From positions 1 to 64,000 of the forward strand of contig CAZDQL010000019.1 in the NCBI GenBank assembly GCA_964507325.1: 64,000 nt of DNA. The letters run 5' to 3'. The stretch is from CAZDQL01 sp964507325. Its GTDB lineage: Bacteria; Planctomycetota; UBA1135; GCA-002686595. A program made the translations under genes and the position numbers. Positions 43,117 to 52,524 of this stretch are shown piece after piece; position 1 is the first letter of the stretch, and each line of letters starts with the position of its first letter. Under the pieces are notes generated by a model. It saw only the letters and a list, made by a program, of their open reading frames with translations, did no database searches and had not been told where the DNA came from.

Positions 43117-43812
43117 ATGCCCACGGAGTCCCTGCGCGTGCCCGTCCGCGAGGCGGGAGTCGAAGAGGTCGACGGCGTCGTCGACCTGCCCGCGACCGAC
43201 GACCCCTCCCGCTGCGTCCTGCTCCTGGGCCACGGCGCGGGAGCGCCCTTCGACAGCCCCTTCATGACCGGGATCGCCGAGAGCCTCGCCGAGCGGGGCC
43301 TGGCGGTGATGCGCTTCGGCTACTCCTTCGCCGAACGCGCGCGACGGGAAGGTCGCCGGCGTCCCCCCGACCGCGTCTCCGTCCTGCTGGCGGTCCACCG
43401 CGCGGCGCTCGACAGCGCGCGCGAGCGCTTCCCCGGACGCCGCATGCTGCTCGGCGGCAAGTCCCTGGGCGCGCGCATGTCGACCTTCCTGGCGGCGAAT
43501 GGCGAGGAGGCGGCGGGCTTGGTGCTGCTCGGCTACCCCCTGCACCCGCCGGGGCGGAAGGAGAAGCTGCGCAGCGACCACTTCCCCTCGATTCCCATCG
43601 CGGGGCTCTTCCTCTCCGGCACCAGGGACGCCCTCTGCGACCTGGAGCACCTGCGGCGCGAGCTCGACTCCTACGGCGGCTCAGCCACCCTGGAGGAGGT
43701 CCCCGACGCCGACCACGGCTTCCAGGTGCCGCGCAGCACCGGGCGCAGCCACGCCCAGGTCATCCAGGGGCTGGCGGCGTCGGTCGACGCCTGGGAGCGG
43801 GAGCTAGCGTGA
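43117..43812 (+). CDS. Alpha/beta hydrolase (TEX30/KANL3, dienelactone-hydrolase-like)
   Basis: A 231-residue cytosolic hydrolase. CVLLLGHGAGAPFDSPFM is the oxyanion-loop motif of the TEX30/KANSL3 family. The catalytic triad is visible: Ser in GGKSLGARM, Asp in LSGTRDALC and His in DADHGFQVP. The length fits the family (210-230). The substrate of the family is unknown. It diverges from the methylase gene with a 29-base gap, so the two promoters must overlap. ATG at 43117 directly precedes the first strand. The next gene begins 66 bases downstream. Confidence 0.85.
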   Translation: MPTESLRVPVREAGVEEVDGVVDLPATDDPSRCVLLLGHGAGAPFDSPFMTGIAESLAERGLAVMRFGYSFAERARREGRRRPPDRVSVLLAVHRAALDSARERFPGRRMLLGGKSLGARMSTFLAANGEEAAGLVLLGYPLHPPGRKEKLRSDHFPSIPIAGLFLSGTRDALCDLEHLRRELDSYGGSATLEEVPDADHGFQVPRSTGRSHAQVIQGLAASVDAWERELA

Positions 43813-43878
43813 GATCGTGAATCGGGCCCGGCGCGGGTCTACAATCGTCCCCGGATGATCGACGAAGGGGATGAGTCG

Positions 43879-45222
43879 ATGACTTCCGGGAGGTCGACCA
43901 AGGCGGTTCGGGATCAATACGAGGCCTACCCGTTCCCCGTGCGCCGGCCGGAGGACGAGGAGCAGCGGCTGATCGCCTCCCCGATCGATCAGCTCGCCCG
44001 CATCGACCACTACTGCTTCTCCGGGCGCCGCGACTTCCACCGCCCCCTGCGCGCGCTGATCGCGGGCGGGGGCACCGGGGACGCCCTGATCTACCTGGCG
44101 GAGCAGCTGCGGGGCAAGCCGTGCGAGTTCGTCTACCTGGACCTCTGCGCCAACTCGATGGCGATCGCTCGCGAGCGCGCCGAGGTCAGGGGAGTGGAGC
44201 GGGTGACCTGGATCGAGGGTTCCCTCGCCGACCTGGACGACCTGGGTCTGGGGGAGTTCGACTACGTCAACTGCGTCGGCGTCCTGCACCACCTGGACAA
44301 CCCGCGGCGAGCCCTCGACCGACTGGCCGCGTCCCTCGCCCCGGAGGGGGGGCTGGGGATCATGCTCTACGGCCGCTACGGGCGGCGCAGCGTCTACCTC
44401 CTGCGGGAGGCGTTGGGGTTCTTGACCGAGGAGGGGGAGGACCTGCCCGCCCGAGTCCAGGTCACTCGCCGAGTGCTGACCGATCTCAGTCACAACCGGG
44501 TGGTGGGCTGCACCCCCTCCGCGCGGCACATGCTGGATACGCCCGAGGGGGACGCCTACCTGGTCGACACCTACCTGCACGAGTGCGACCACCCCTACAC
44601 CGTCCCGGAGATCCATCGACTGCTGGAGTCCTGCGGCCTGCACCTGTCGGGATTCACCAGCTTCTTCGAACTGGAGGGAGCCGTGATGCCCCTCGAGTAC
44701 GACCCGAGCCTGTACTTCACCGACCCCGACGTCCTCGAGCGCCTCACGCGGCTCTCCCTCCCCGACGCCCAACACCTGGCCGAGATCCTGAACGGCGGGA
44801 TCAGCATGCACGCCTTCTACGCCACCCGGCGCGCCGGCTCCGCGGCCCAGGTCAGCGACCTCGACAACGCCCCCTACTTCCCCACCAGCTACGCCGCCGA
44901 GGCCGCGCGCTCGATCCTCGAGCAAGGGCTCGAGCGGGTCGAGGTGCGCCTGCGGGGCGGGCTGAAGCGCAGCTTCGAGCTCAGTCCCTTGCCGCGCGCG
45001 ATCCTGGGCCTGATCGACGGCCGCACGTCGATCGGCGAGATGACCAAGATCGCCAGCGCGGGCACCTCGGAGCTCTCCCTGGAGAGGTGCGTCCAGGAAG
45101 TGCTGGCCTTCCTCGACCTGATGGTGGGACTGGGGCTGGTGCTCCTGCGCAACGCCGCCCGTGATCCCCTGCCGCTACTCCCCAGCCAGAGGAGCTGGAC
45201 GGGGTCGCTCGATCTGACCTGA
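43879..45222 (+). CDS. Class I SAM-dependent methyltransferase with C-terminal extension
   Basis: A protein of 447 residues from the ATG at 43879, chosen because AAGGGGA lies about eight bases upstream (an ATG at 43855 would add eight residues). The methyltransferase domain covers about 10-240: QYEAYPFPVRRPEDEE, ALIAGGGTGDALIYLAEQL (motif I), FVYLDLCANSMAIARERA, and NCVGVLHHLDNPRRAL (the VLHHL motif). The YPFP element near the N-terminus is common in methyltransferases that modify peptides, glycans or tRNA. The last 130 residues include PRAILGLIDGRTSIGEMTKI, a winged-helix or PqqD-like segment that may bind the substrate. The substrate is unknown. A hairpin follows the stop. Confidence 0.78.
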   Translation: MTSGRSTKAVRDQYEAYPFPVRRPEDEEQRLIASPIDQLARIDHYCFSGRRDFHRPLRALIAGGGTGDALIYLAEQLRGKPCEFVYLDLCANSMAIARERAEVRGVERVTWIEGSLADLDDLGLGEFDYVNCVGVLHHLDNPRRALDRLAASLAPEGGLGIMLYGRYGRRSVYLLREALGFLTEEGEDLPARVQVTRRVLTDLSHNRVVGCTPSARHMLDTPEGDAYLVDTYLHECDHPYTVPEIHRLLESCGLHLSGFTSFFELEGAVMPLEYDPSLYFTDPDVLERLTRLSLPDAQHLAEILNGGISMHAFYATRRAGSAAQVSDLDNAPYFPTSYAAEAARSILEQGLERVEVRLRGGLKRSFELSPLPRAILGLIDGRTSIGEMTKIASAGTSELSLERCVQEVLAFLDLMVGLGLVLLRNAARDPLPLLPSQRSWTGSLDLT

Positions 45223-45226
45223 GCTC

Positions 45227-45242
45227 GGCCGACGGATCGGCC
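45227..45242 (+). terminator. Short perfect hairpin after the methyltransferase gene
   Basis: GGCCGA (45227-45232), loop CGGA, TCGGCC (45237-45242), starting five bases after the stop codon at 45222. No U-tract. It lies 45 bases before the next start, so it may end one transcript before the secreted beta-helix gene's promoter. Confidence 0.4.
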
Positions 45243-45286
45243 CATCCAGGGCATACTGGGGATTCCACACAGGAGGAACCGCCAGC

Positions 45287-46380
45287 ATGCAACTCCACAG
45301 ACTCGCATCCTCCCTCGCCGCGCTCGTTCTGGCCACTTCTCCCGCCCTGGCGGGAGACTTCTGGGTGGTGGACGTCACCGGCGGTGGCGACTTCACCCAA
45401 CTGCAGGCCGCCATCGATCACGCCGCCGACGGGGACACGGTCCTCATCCGTGGCTACTACAACGTGTTCGAGTCGGTGGGCATTCAGAACAAGGGCATCA
45501 GCCTGGTCCAGGAGCCCCCCACCACGACCTCCGCGTTGAACCGCATCTGGGTCTACGATCTCGCCGCGCAGAAGCAGTTCTACGCGGCCGGAATCGACGC
45601 CGCCCTCATCCTCTACGACAACGCGGGGCACATCGTGCTGGAGAGCTGCAGGCTGCACCCCTCGTACGACGATCCCTCCGTGCGCAACTGCGCGGACGTC
45701 GTCTACTACGACTGCAGCTTGCACGGCCGCTACGGGGGGGACGACTGCAATCCCTACGACTACCTCGACGGTGGGCCCAGCCTGAAGGTGAGCCAGGGAT
45801 CGAAGGTCGCGCTGTACCACTGCACCTTGGAGGGAGGCGACGGCGGCACCGACCACTGCGGCATGGGCATGGACGGCTGCGGAGGCTCGGGGATCGTGGT
45901 GCGGGACGAGTCCGCAGTCTTCGAGGCGGGCTGCACCTTCTCCCAGGGCTCACCCGAGTGCTGGTTCTTCCCCGACGTGGACGTGGAAGCGGGATCGACC
46001 CTGACCTCGAGCCTCGCCCCCGCGAGCCTCTTCATCGGACCCACCCTCGCCCAGGAGGGCAGCACCGTCACCCTGCGCGTGGCGGGGCCCCCCGGGGAGC
46101 ACGTCTGGCTCCTGACCTCGACCCAGGGGACGCGCCGCTTCATCTCGCCGGAGGTCGGGATCCTCCACCAGGACTCCGGCCCGCCCCTCTTCCTGGGGAC
46201 GATCCCGGCCAGCGGGCTCCTCTCCGCCAACTACACCCTGCCGCTCCTGCCCCCGGGGAGCGCGGCGGAACGGTTCTGGTGCCAGGCCCTGCTCAGCACG
46301 CCGGCGGCGCCGAGCGCACCTCCTGCGGTGGGCGCGGAGCGCCTCTACCTCTCCAACGCCAAGGGCTGGGTGATCCAGCG

Positions 46381-46384
<4 letters not shown>
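45287..46384 (+). CDS. Secreted right-handed beta-helix-like protein
   Basis: A 365-residue exported protein. The signal peptide (1-22, ALVLATSPALAG) is followed by FWVVDVTGGGDFTQLQAAID, the pattern that opens pectate-lyase-like/parallel beta-helix domains, where DGDTVLIRGYY is the first turn. The middle is Cys- and Gly-rich (VALYHCTLEGGDGGTDHCG), with no lyase active-site motif recognised. The C-terminal 120 residues form a separate module with LGTIPASGLLSANYTLPLL and LYLSNAKGWVI, matching the end of the PAD-like protein at 34725. AGGAGG lies ten bases before the ATG. Its stop codon overlaps that of the convergent oligopeptidase gene in a shared CTAG. Confidence 0.75.
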
Positions 46385-48306
<1,922 letters not shown>

Positions 48307-48322
48307 CGCTGAGATCGGCCGT

Positions 48323-49537
48323 TCAGGCCAGGTGGCGCGCCGCGTATTCGATGAGGCGCGCGTACTGCCGGTGGAAGTCGTGCCCGCCACCCGCCAGCGG
48401 CGCCTTGAAGTAGCAGGCGCTCTGCTCCATCACCCCCGCCTCGCCGCGCTCGTGGGCGAAGACCGCCAAGCGCGCCAGATCGAGCACCAGGGGCGCCGCC
48501 AGCGCCGAGTCGCTCCCCGCCCAGGTGAACTGCATGCTCATGCGCGCCCCGAGGAAGCCCTCGAAGTGCACGAAGTCCCAGGCGGTCTTCCAGTCGGCGA
48601 GCGAGGGCACGAAGTCGATCCCGACCTTGGTGTGCAGCTCCGGTCCCGAGCCGAGGATGTCGCGCAGGGCGCCATCCTTGTTGACGAGCTTGGCCTGACG
48701 GTGGACGGGATCCTCGAGCACCGCCCCGTCCCGGTTGCCGAGCATGTTGTAGCCCTGCCAGGCGAGCACGCGCAGCGCGCGCGCGCGGAACATCGGCGCG
48801 AGCACCGTCTTGACCAGCGTCTCCCCCGTCTTGCCGTCGTTGCCGCAGTGGGGCACCCCGCGCGCCAGCGCGAGCTCGGTCAGGGCCGGCGGGCTCGAGC
48901 CCAGGTTGGGGGTGAAGTTGACGAAGGGGCGGCCGGAGCTGAGCGCCGCGTAAGCGTAGACGAGGGAGGCGGGCTGGGTCCGGCCCTCGTCGAGAGCGCC
49001 ATCGAGGGTCGCGAGCTCCCCCCACTCCGCCTGCGGATCGCGCACCGCCTCGGTCGAGGTGAGCAGCACCACCACCGTGCGCCCCAGGCCGTGCTCCTCC
49101 TCGAACGCCTCCCAGTCGGCGATCAGTCGCGCGATCTGCTCGCGCGGGTGGGCGGCTCCGAGCTCGGCGCTCTCCGGATCGAGGTCCGCCAGCCCCACGT
49201 CGGGTCCGTCGAGGGGCCCGGGTCGGATCCACGCCTCGTAGGCGGCCGCGTCGGGGGCCGCGCCGGTCACCAGGTCCGCGCCGAGGATGCCGCTCTCCAC
49301 CAGCTCGCCGGCGGAGCGCGACAGGTCGCGGGCGCACACGTCGTGCCCGCCGAGCACCAGCTCGTCGAGGGGCACCAGGGGGAGATCCCTCAGGGGCTCG
49401 GCCTCGGTGGCGAGCCCGATCGGCTCCAGGTCGCCGCGACGCAGCCCCGCCAGGCCGTAGGCCACGCAGGTGGCGATGGCGCCACGCGCCCCCACCAGCC
49501 ACAGGCCGGTGCGCGTCGGTCGTTCGTCTCGGTTCAC
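48323..49537 (-). CDS. ino1: Myo-inositol-1-phosphate synthase
   Basis: It converts glucose-6-phosphate to inositol-1-phosphate with bound NAD. The 404-residue protein starts GLWLVGARGAIATCVAYGL (the NAD-binding GxGGx motif is GARGA here) and has FVNFTPNLGSSPPALTELAL, HCGNDGKTGETLVKTVLAP, WQGYNMLGNRDG, KVGIDFVPSLADWKTAWDF and MSMQFTWAGSDSALAAPLVLDL, which are diagnostic. Length is that of the short bacterial/archaeal class. Start GTG at 49537 overlaps the preceding stop (GTGA). Inositol phosphate may feed phosphatidylinositol-type lipids, as known in some planctomycetes and actinobacteria. No phosphatase or CDP-inositol gene is nearby. Confidence 0.88.
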   Translation of the reverse strand: MNRDERPTRTGLWLVGARGAIATCVAYGLAGLRRGDLEPIGLATEAEPLRDLPLVPLDELVLGGHDVCARDLSRSAGELVESGILGADLVTGAAPDAAAYEAWIRPGPLDGPDVGLADLDPESAELGAAHPREQIARLIADWEAFEEEHGLGRTVVVLLTSTEAVRDPQAEWGELATLDGALDEGRTQPASLVYAYAALSSGRPFVNFTPNLGSSPPALTELALARGVPHCGNDGKTGETLVKTVLAPMFRARALRVLAWQGYNMLGNRDGAVLEDPVHRQAKLVNKDGALRDILGSGPELHTKVGIDFVPSLADWKTAWDFVHFEGFLGARMSMQFTWAGSDSALAAPLVLDLARLAVFAHERGEAGVMEQSACYFKAPLAGGGHDFHRQYARLIEYAARHLA

Positions 49538-50682
49538 TCGGAGGAGTCGCCGGGGTCCTGAGAGGCACGCACGCGGGCCGCCCGGCGGGCTTCGACCCAG
49601 CGCTCCACCACACCCGCATGGCGCGAGGGCCACCACGGGCCGAGGGCGATGCCGCCAGCGGGGCCGTGCCCGCCGGCGGGCGGGTCGGGGGAGTCGGCGG
49701 TCGCCGGCTCTCCGTCGCTGCCCTGGAGGGCGGATATTGTGCCGTCCTCCCCGGCGTTCGCCAGGGCGGCCTCGGAGGGCGTGGCTCCCGGGGCTCCCTC
49801 CCCCTGGCTGTCTTCGGATTGGGCCAGGGCGGACTCCGCAGCATGGCGACCCCTGCTCCCCTCCTCCGCCTCGCAGGCCAAGCGGGCCGCATCGGCGAAG
49901 GTCCCGGCCCGTTCCAGCCCGGCGCGGGCCGCGAGCGAGCCGTCCTCCGACTGCTCCAGCGCCTCCAGATCCTGGAGCAGCTCGCGCACCTGCCGGGTGA
50001 GCTCGACCCGCCGTTCCTCGTCCTCCAGGCCCAGGGCGCAATCCCGGGCCAAGCGGCGCGCCCGCCGCGCCAGGTCGCCGAGATCGTCCACCGCCTGGAC
50101 CGAGACGCGGCCGGCGGCGAGCTCCTCCAGGGAGGCCTCCTCCGCCTCCTCCAGCGCCGCGGCCACCCCGCGCACCACTCCCCCGAGGGCGGCGATCGGA
50201 TCGCGCGGCTCGGGCCGGGTTTCGAGGGCCACGGCGAGGGCCGCCGCCCCGACGAGGGGACAGGCGATCAGCGCCATCGAGTTGGGCAGCGCCAGGCGCA
50301 CGACCCGGTTGGCGGTCAGACGCCGCCGCAGCTCGCGGCCGAGGAGGATCCCCAGCCCGCCGCCGCGACCCCGCTCCTCCACCTCCCAGGCGGTGACCAG
50401 CGCGCCGCCGAGTCCCGAGCGCTCGTCGATCAGGCGCGCGACCTTCCCCACCCCGGGCTTGAGCTCGATCAACCAGGCCGCCCCCATCGCCAGCGCGGCG
50501 AGCAGCGCCGCCAACCAAGGGGCGGAGGCTTCGAGGGAGGCTCCGGAGAGCACCGCGCAGGCGAGGGTGACGAGGCCCATGCCACTCCCCACCAGGAGCG
50601 CCTCGACGATGCGCACCATCCCCACCACGTGCCAGGCGCGCCGCACCAGGGGGCGCACGCCGTCGCTCGGGGCCTCGTTCAG
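49534..50682 (-). CDS. Membrane protein with two N-terminal helices and coiled-coil region, unknown function
   Basis: A 382-residue protein if started at the CTG at 50682, or 374 from the GTG at 50658. Two transmembrane helices (LVGSGMGLVTLACAVLSG and PWLAALLAALAMGAAWLI) are followed by a third hydrophobic segment near 130 and an acidic, helical, probably coiled-coil region (LEEAEEASLEELAAG, RQVRELLQDLEALEQ). The tail is low-complexity with Gly/Pro/Asp. The CTG lies in a CTGA overlap with the preceding gene's stop and has GGAGG six bases upstream; the GTG has no ribosome binding site. It is coupled to the YdjY-like gene before it and the inositol synthase after it. Family not recognised. Confidence 0.6.
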   Translation of the reverse strand: MNEAPSDGVRPLVRRAWHVVGMVRIVEALLVGSGMGLVTLACAVLSGASLEASAPWLAALLAALAMGAAWLIELKPGVGKVARLIDERSGLGGALVTAWEVEERGRGGGLGILLGRELRRRLTANRVVRLALPNSMALIACPLVGAAALAVALETRPEPRDPIAALGGVVRGVAAALEEAEEASLEELAAGRVSVQAVDDLGDLARRARRLARDCALGLEDEERRVELTRQVRELLQDLEALEQSEDGSLAARAGLERAGTFADAARLACEAEEGSRGRHAAESALAQSEDSQGEGAPGATPSEAALANAGEDGTISALQGSDGEPATADSPDPPAGGHGPAGGIALGPWWPSRHAGVVERWVEARRAARVRASQDPGDSSE

Positions 50683-51488
50683 CGCTCCCCTCCCTGCACC
50701 GAGGGCACGATCGCCGCCAGGGCGTCGGGCAGGGTCGCCAGCCGCTCGCGGGAGAAGAGGAGCGTCACCCGCGATCCGCGGGGAGGCAGGAGCCAGGCGT
50801 TGGGGAGCCAGCTGGATTGGCTCAGGCACTCCTCGAGGGCGCCGGTGATCAGGGTGTTGCCCTGGCTGAAGAAGGAGATGTTCACCAGGTTCCCTTCGAG
50901 GCCGGCGGCGAAGGCCTCCTCCCCACTCCGGCGCTGGACGATGCGCGAGCCGAGGTAGACCCAGCGGTGGCGGCGCATGGTGCGCTGCCGGGAGAGGTCC
51001 CGCACCAGGTCCTCGCAGGGGTAGAAGTAGAGCTCGTCCCCTTCGCGCCACGCCGCGTAGAGGTGGAAGCCGTCCCCCTCGGGGGGCAGGACGTCGTAGG
51101 GGCTCACCCCCTGGCGCACCTCCTCCTTCACCGGGGGCGGGTCCTTCTCGATCCAGCGGGCGTTGGTCCCCGGCTCGACCCCCAGGGCGAGCAGGGCCGC
51201 GTTCAGGCTCTGGGCGAAGATCGTCGCGCGCTCCAGGTCCCGGCTCTCCAGATCCGCCAGGAAGAGGGTCTCGTGGGCGGCGCCGTGGGGCAGGACGAGC
51301 AGGTACTCGAGCAGGTCGTCGCGCACCTCGATCGCCACCGGGATCGCGCACACGCCGATCGCGAGGTCGAGGGTGATCCCCTGGGCCGCCAGAGCCTCGG
51401 TCAGGGCGTCGGTGCCCTGGGGGTCCTGGGGCGGGGGAGCGGGGGCCGCGAAGGTCAGGGCCAGGAGCGCGCAGAGGAGGGTCTTCAT
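50679..51488 (-). CDS. Secreted YdjY-domain protein
   Basis: A 269-residue exported protein with a short signal peptide (MKTLLCALLALTFAAPA). The segment VCAIPVAIEVRDDLLEYLLV followed by HGAAHETLFLADLESRD matches the YdjY domain common in planctomycete periplasmic proteins: a conserved His-Glu pair after a strand. The later part has WVYLGSRIVQRRSGEEAF and GNLVNISFFSQGNTLI, typical of the same family. Function unknown. It starts the coupled run to the membrane protein, inositol synthase and oligopeptidase. ATG at 51488; the short sequence to thyX (51489-51544) may hold its promoter. Confidence 0.75.
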   Translation of the reverse strand: MKTLLCALLALTFAAPAPPPQDPQGTDALTEALAAQGITLDLAIGVCAIPVAIEVRDDLLEYLLVLPHGAAHETLFLADLESRDLERATIFAQSLNAALLALGVEPGTNARWIEKDPPPVKEEVRQGVSPYDVLPPEGDGFHLYAAWREGDELYFYPCEDLVRDLSRQRTMRRHRWVYLGSRIVQRRSGEEAFAAGLEGNLVNISFFSQGNTLITGALEECLSQSSWLPNAWLLPPRGSRVTLLFSRERLATLPDALAAIVPSVQGGER

Positions 51489-51544
51489 GGCAAACGTACC
51501 GAACGCCTAGGTCCCATCGAGGTTCAATCCAAGCCCCGCCACCG

Positions 51545-52333
51545 TCAGCGCAAGCTGTCGACGTCCACCCCGATCCGCTCCAGGGTGGGCGCCACGAGCT
51601 GCGCCACCCCCTCGGCGTAGCGACGGATCTCGAACTGGGCGTCGCGCTTCAGGCGTTGGTCGAGGAAGTGCAGGATCCCCTGCAACGAGACGGTCCAGTA
51701 GGCCTGGGAGTACACGTTCTGGGGCAGGCAGCAGCGCGCGATCTCCTTCGCCACTCCGCGGCCGATGCGTTCCTCGTAGCGGCGGAAGGAAGCCCGGCAC
51801 TCCTCGATCATCGCCGCCCGCTCCCCCTCGTGGTCGAAGTCGGCGTCCAGGTCCTGCGAGGCCTGGTGGCTGCCGTGGGGCGGGTTGGTGCGCATCACGC
51901 GCGGGACGTAGAACTCCGGCGTCCACTGCACGTAGCGGCCGGAGACCTCGTTCCAGGAGCAGCCCTTGTCGGTGTCGAACATCACCTCGAAGACCTCGAG
52001 GGACACCTCTTCGCCGTCCACCTCGTAGGTGCGCCAGCCGCTGCCCACCTGGTACTTGAAGGCCTGGCGGAAGACGAAGAGGGGCGCCTTCCAGTGGAAG
52101 GTGAAGTAGCTGTGGCGGAAGGGGGAGGTGTGCCCCTCCTCCCACAGGTAGCTGGTGAGCTCCAGGTCGCGGTCGTCGAAGACCTGCTTGCGCTTCTCGT
52201 AGGAGATGCGGGCGGCGTTGACCACCTTGAGGGGCGCGTCCTGCTCCATCCGGTCGACCAGGGCGATGAAGCCGATCGAGTCGTCGAGGGTCTCGATGGC
52301 GCCGTCGGGGATGGGGGTGGCTCGCATGCTCAT
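51545..52333 (-). CDS. thyX: FAD-dependent thymidylate synthase, variant ThyX
   Basis: ThyX methylates dUMP to dTMP with FAD, NADPH and methylene-tetrahydrofolate. The 262-residue protein has EEGHTSPFRHSYFTFHWKAP (65-84), FRQAFKYQ (88-95), CSWNEVSGRY (125-134), EIARCCLPQNVYSQAYWTV and LDQRLKRDAQFEIRRYAEGV (224-243), so the family is certain. The family signature RHR-x7-S is altered: R-H-R becomes K93-Y94-Q95 and about 29 residues (96-124, including WRTYEVDGEEVSLEVFEVMF) are inserted before SWNE. The frame is open throughout, so this is not an artefact of a simple frameshift. Start ATG at 52333, with a second Met two codons later. No thyA seen. Confidence 0.87.
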   Translation of the reverse strand: MSMRATPIPDGAIETLDDSIGFIALVDRMEQDAPLKVVNAARISYEKRKQVFDDRDLELTSYLWEEGHTSPFRHSYFTFHWKAPLFVFRQAFKYQVGSGWRTYEVDGEEVSLEVFEVMFDTDKGCSWNEVSGRYVQWTPEFYVPRVMRTNPPHGSHQASQDLDADFDHEGERAAMIEECRASFRRYEERIGRGVAKEIARCCLPQNVYSQAYWTVSLQGILHFLDQRLKRDAQFEIRRYAEGVAQLVAPTLERIGVDVDSLR

Positions 52334-52345
52334 CGAAGCGATCTT

Positions 52346-52524
52346 AGCCCGGTCCCCTCGCCAACGCCGGCCCGAATCACCCCAGGTCGTTCCCAGCGAA
52401 CGAGTTCCGACCGATCCGTCCTCGACGACCTGCAGAGAGGTCGCTTGCGGATGATCGGCCGCAACTCGTCCACTGGGAACCACCTGGAGCGATTCTGGCT
52501 CGACGCTGGTGAGGGGACCGGGCT
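52346..52524. repeat. 179-bp imperfect palindrome (about 72-base arms)
   Basis: The arm 52346-52416, starting AGCCCGGTCCCCTC, matches the reverse complement of 52453-52524 over about 72 positions with roughly 59 identities and one gap. The 36-base centre has its own perfect stem CGACCT (52426-52431)/AGGTCG (52438-52443). It fills the space between the thyX start and the HEAT-gene stop exactly, its right end touching that stop codon. Both neighbours are on the minus strand, so an RNA read through it would fold into one long hairpin. It may be a miniature transposon, a repetitive palindrome or a terminator/processing structure. Confidence 0.75.

Noticed and set aside
51515..51535. tRNA T-loop-like GGTTCAATCC
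   Set aside because: No acceptor, D or anticodon arms can be folded around it.
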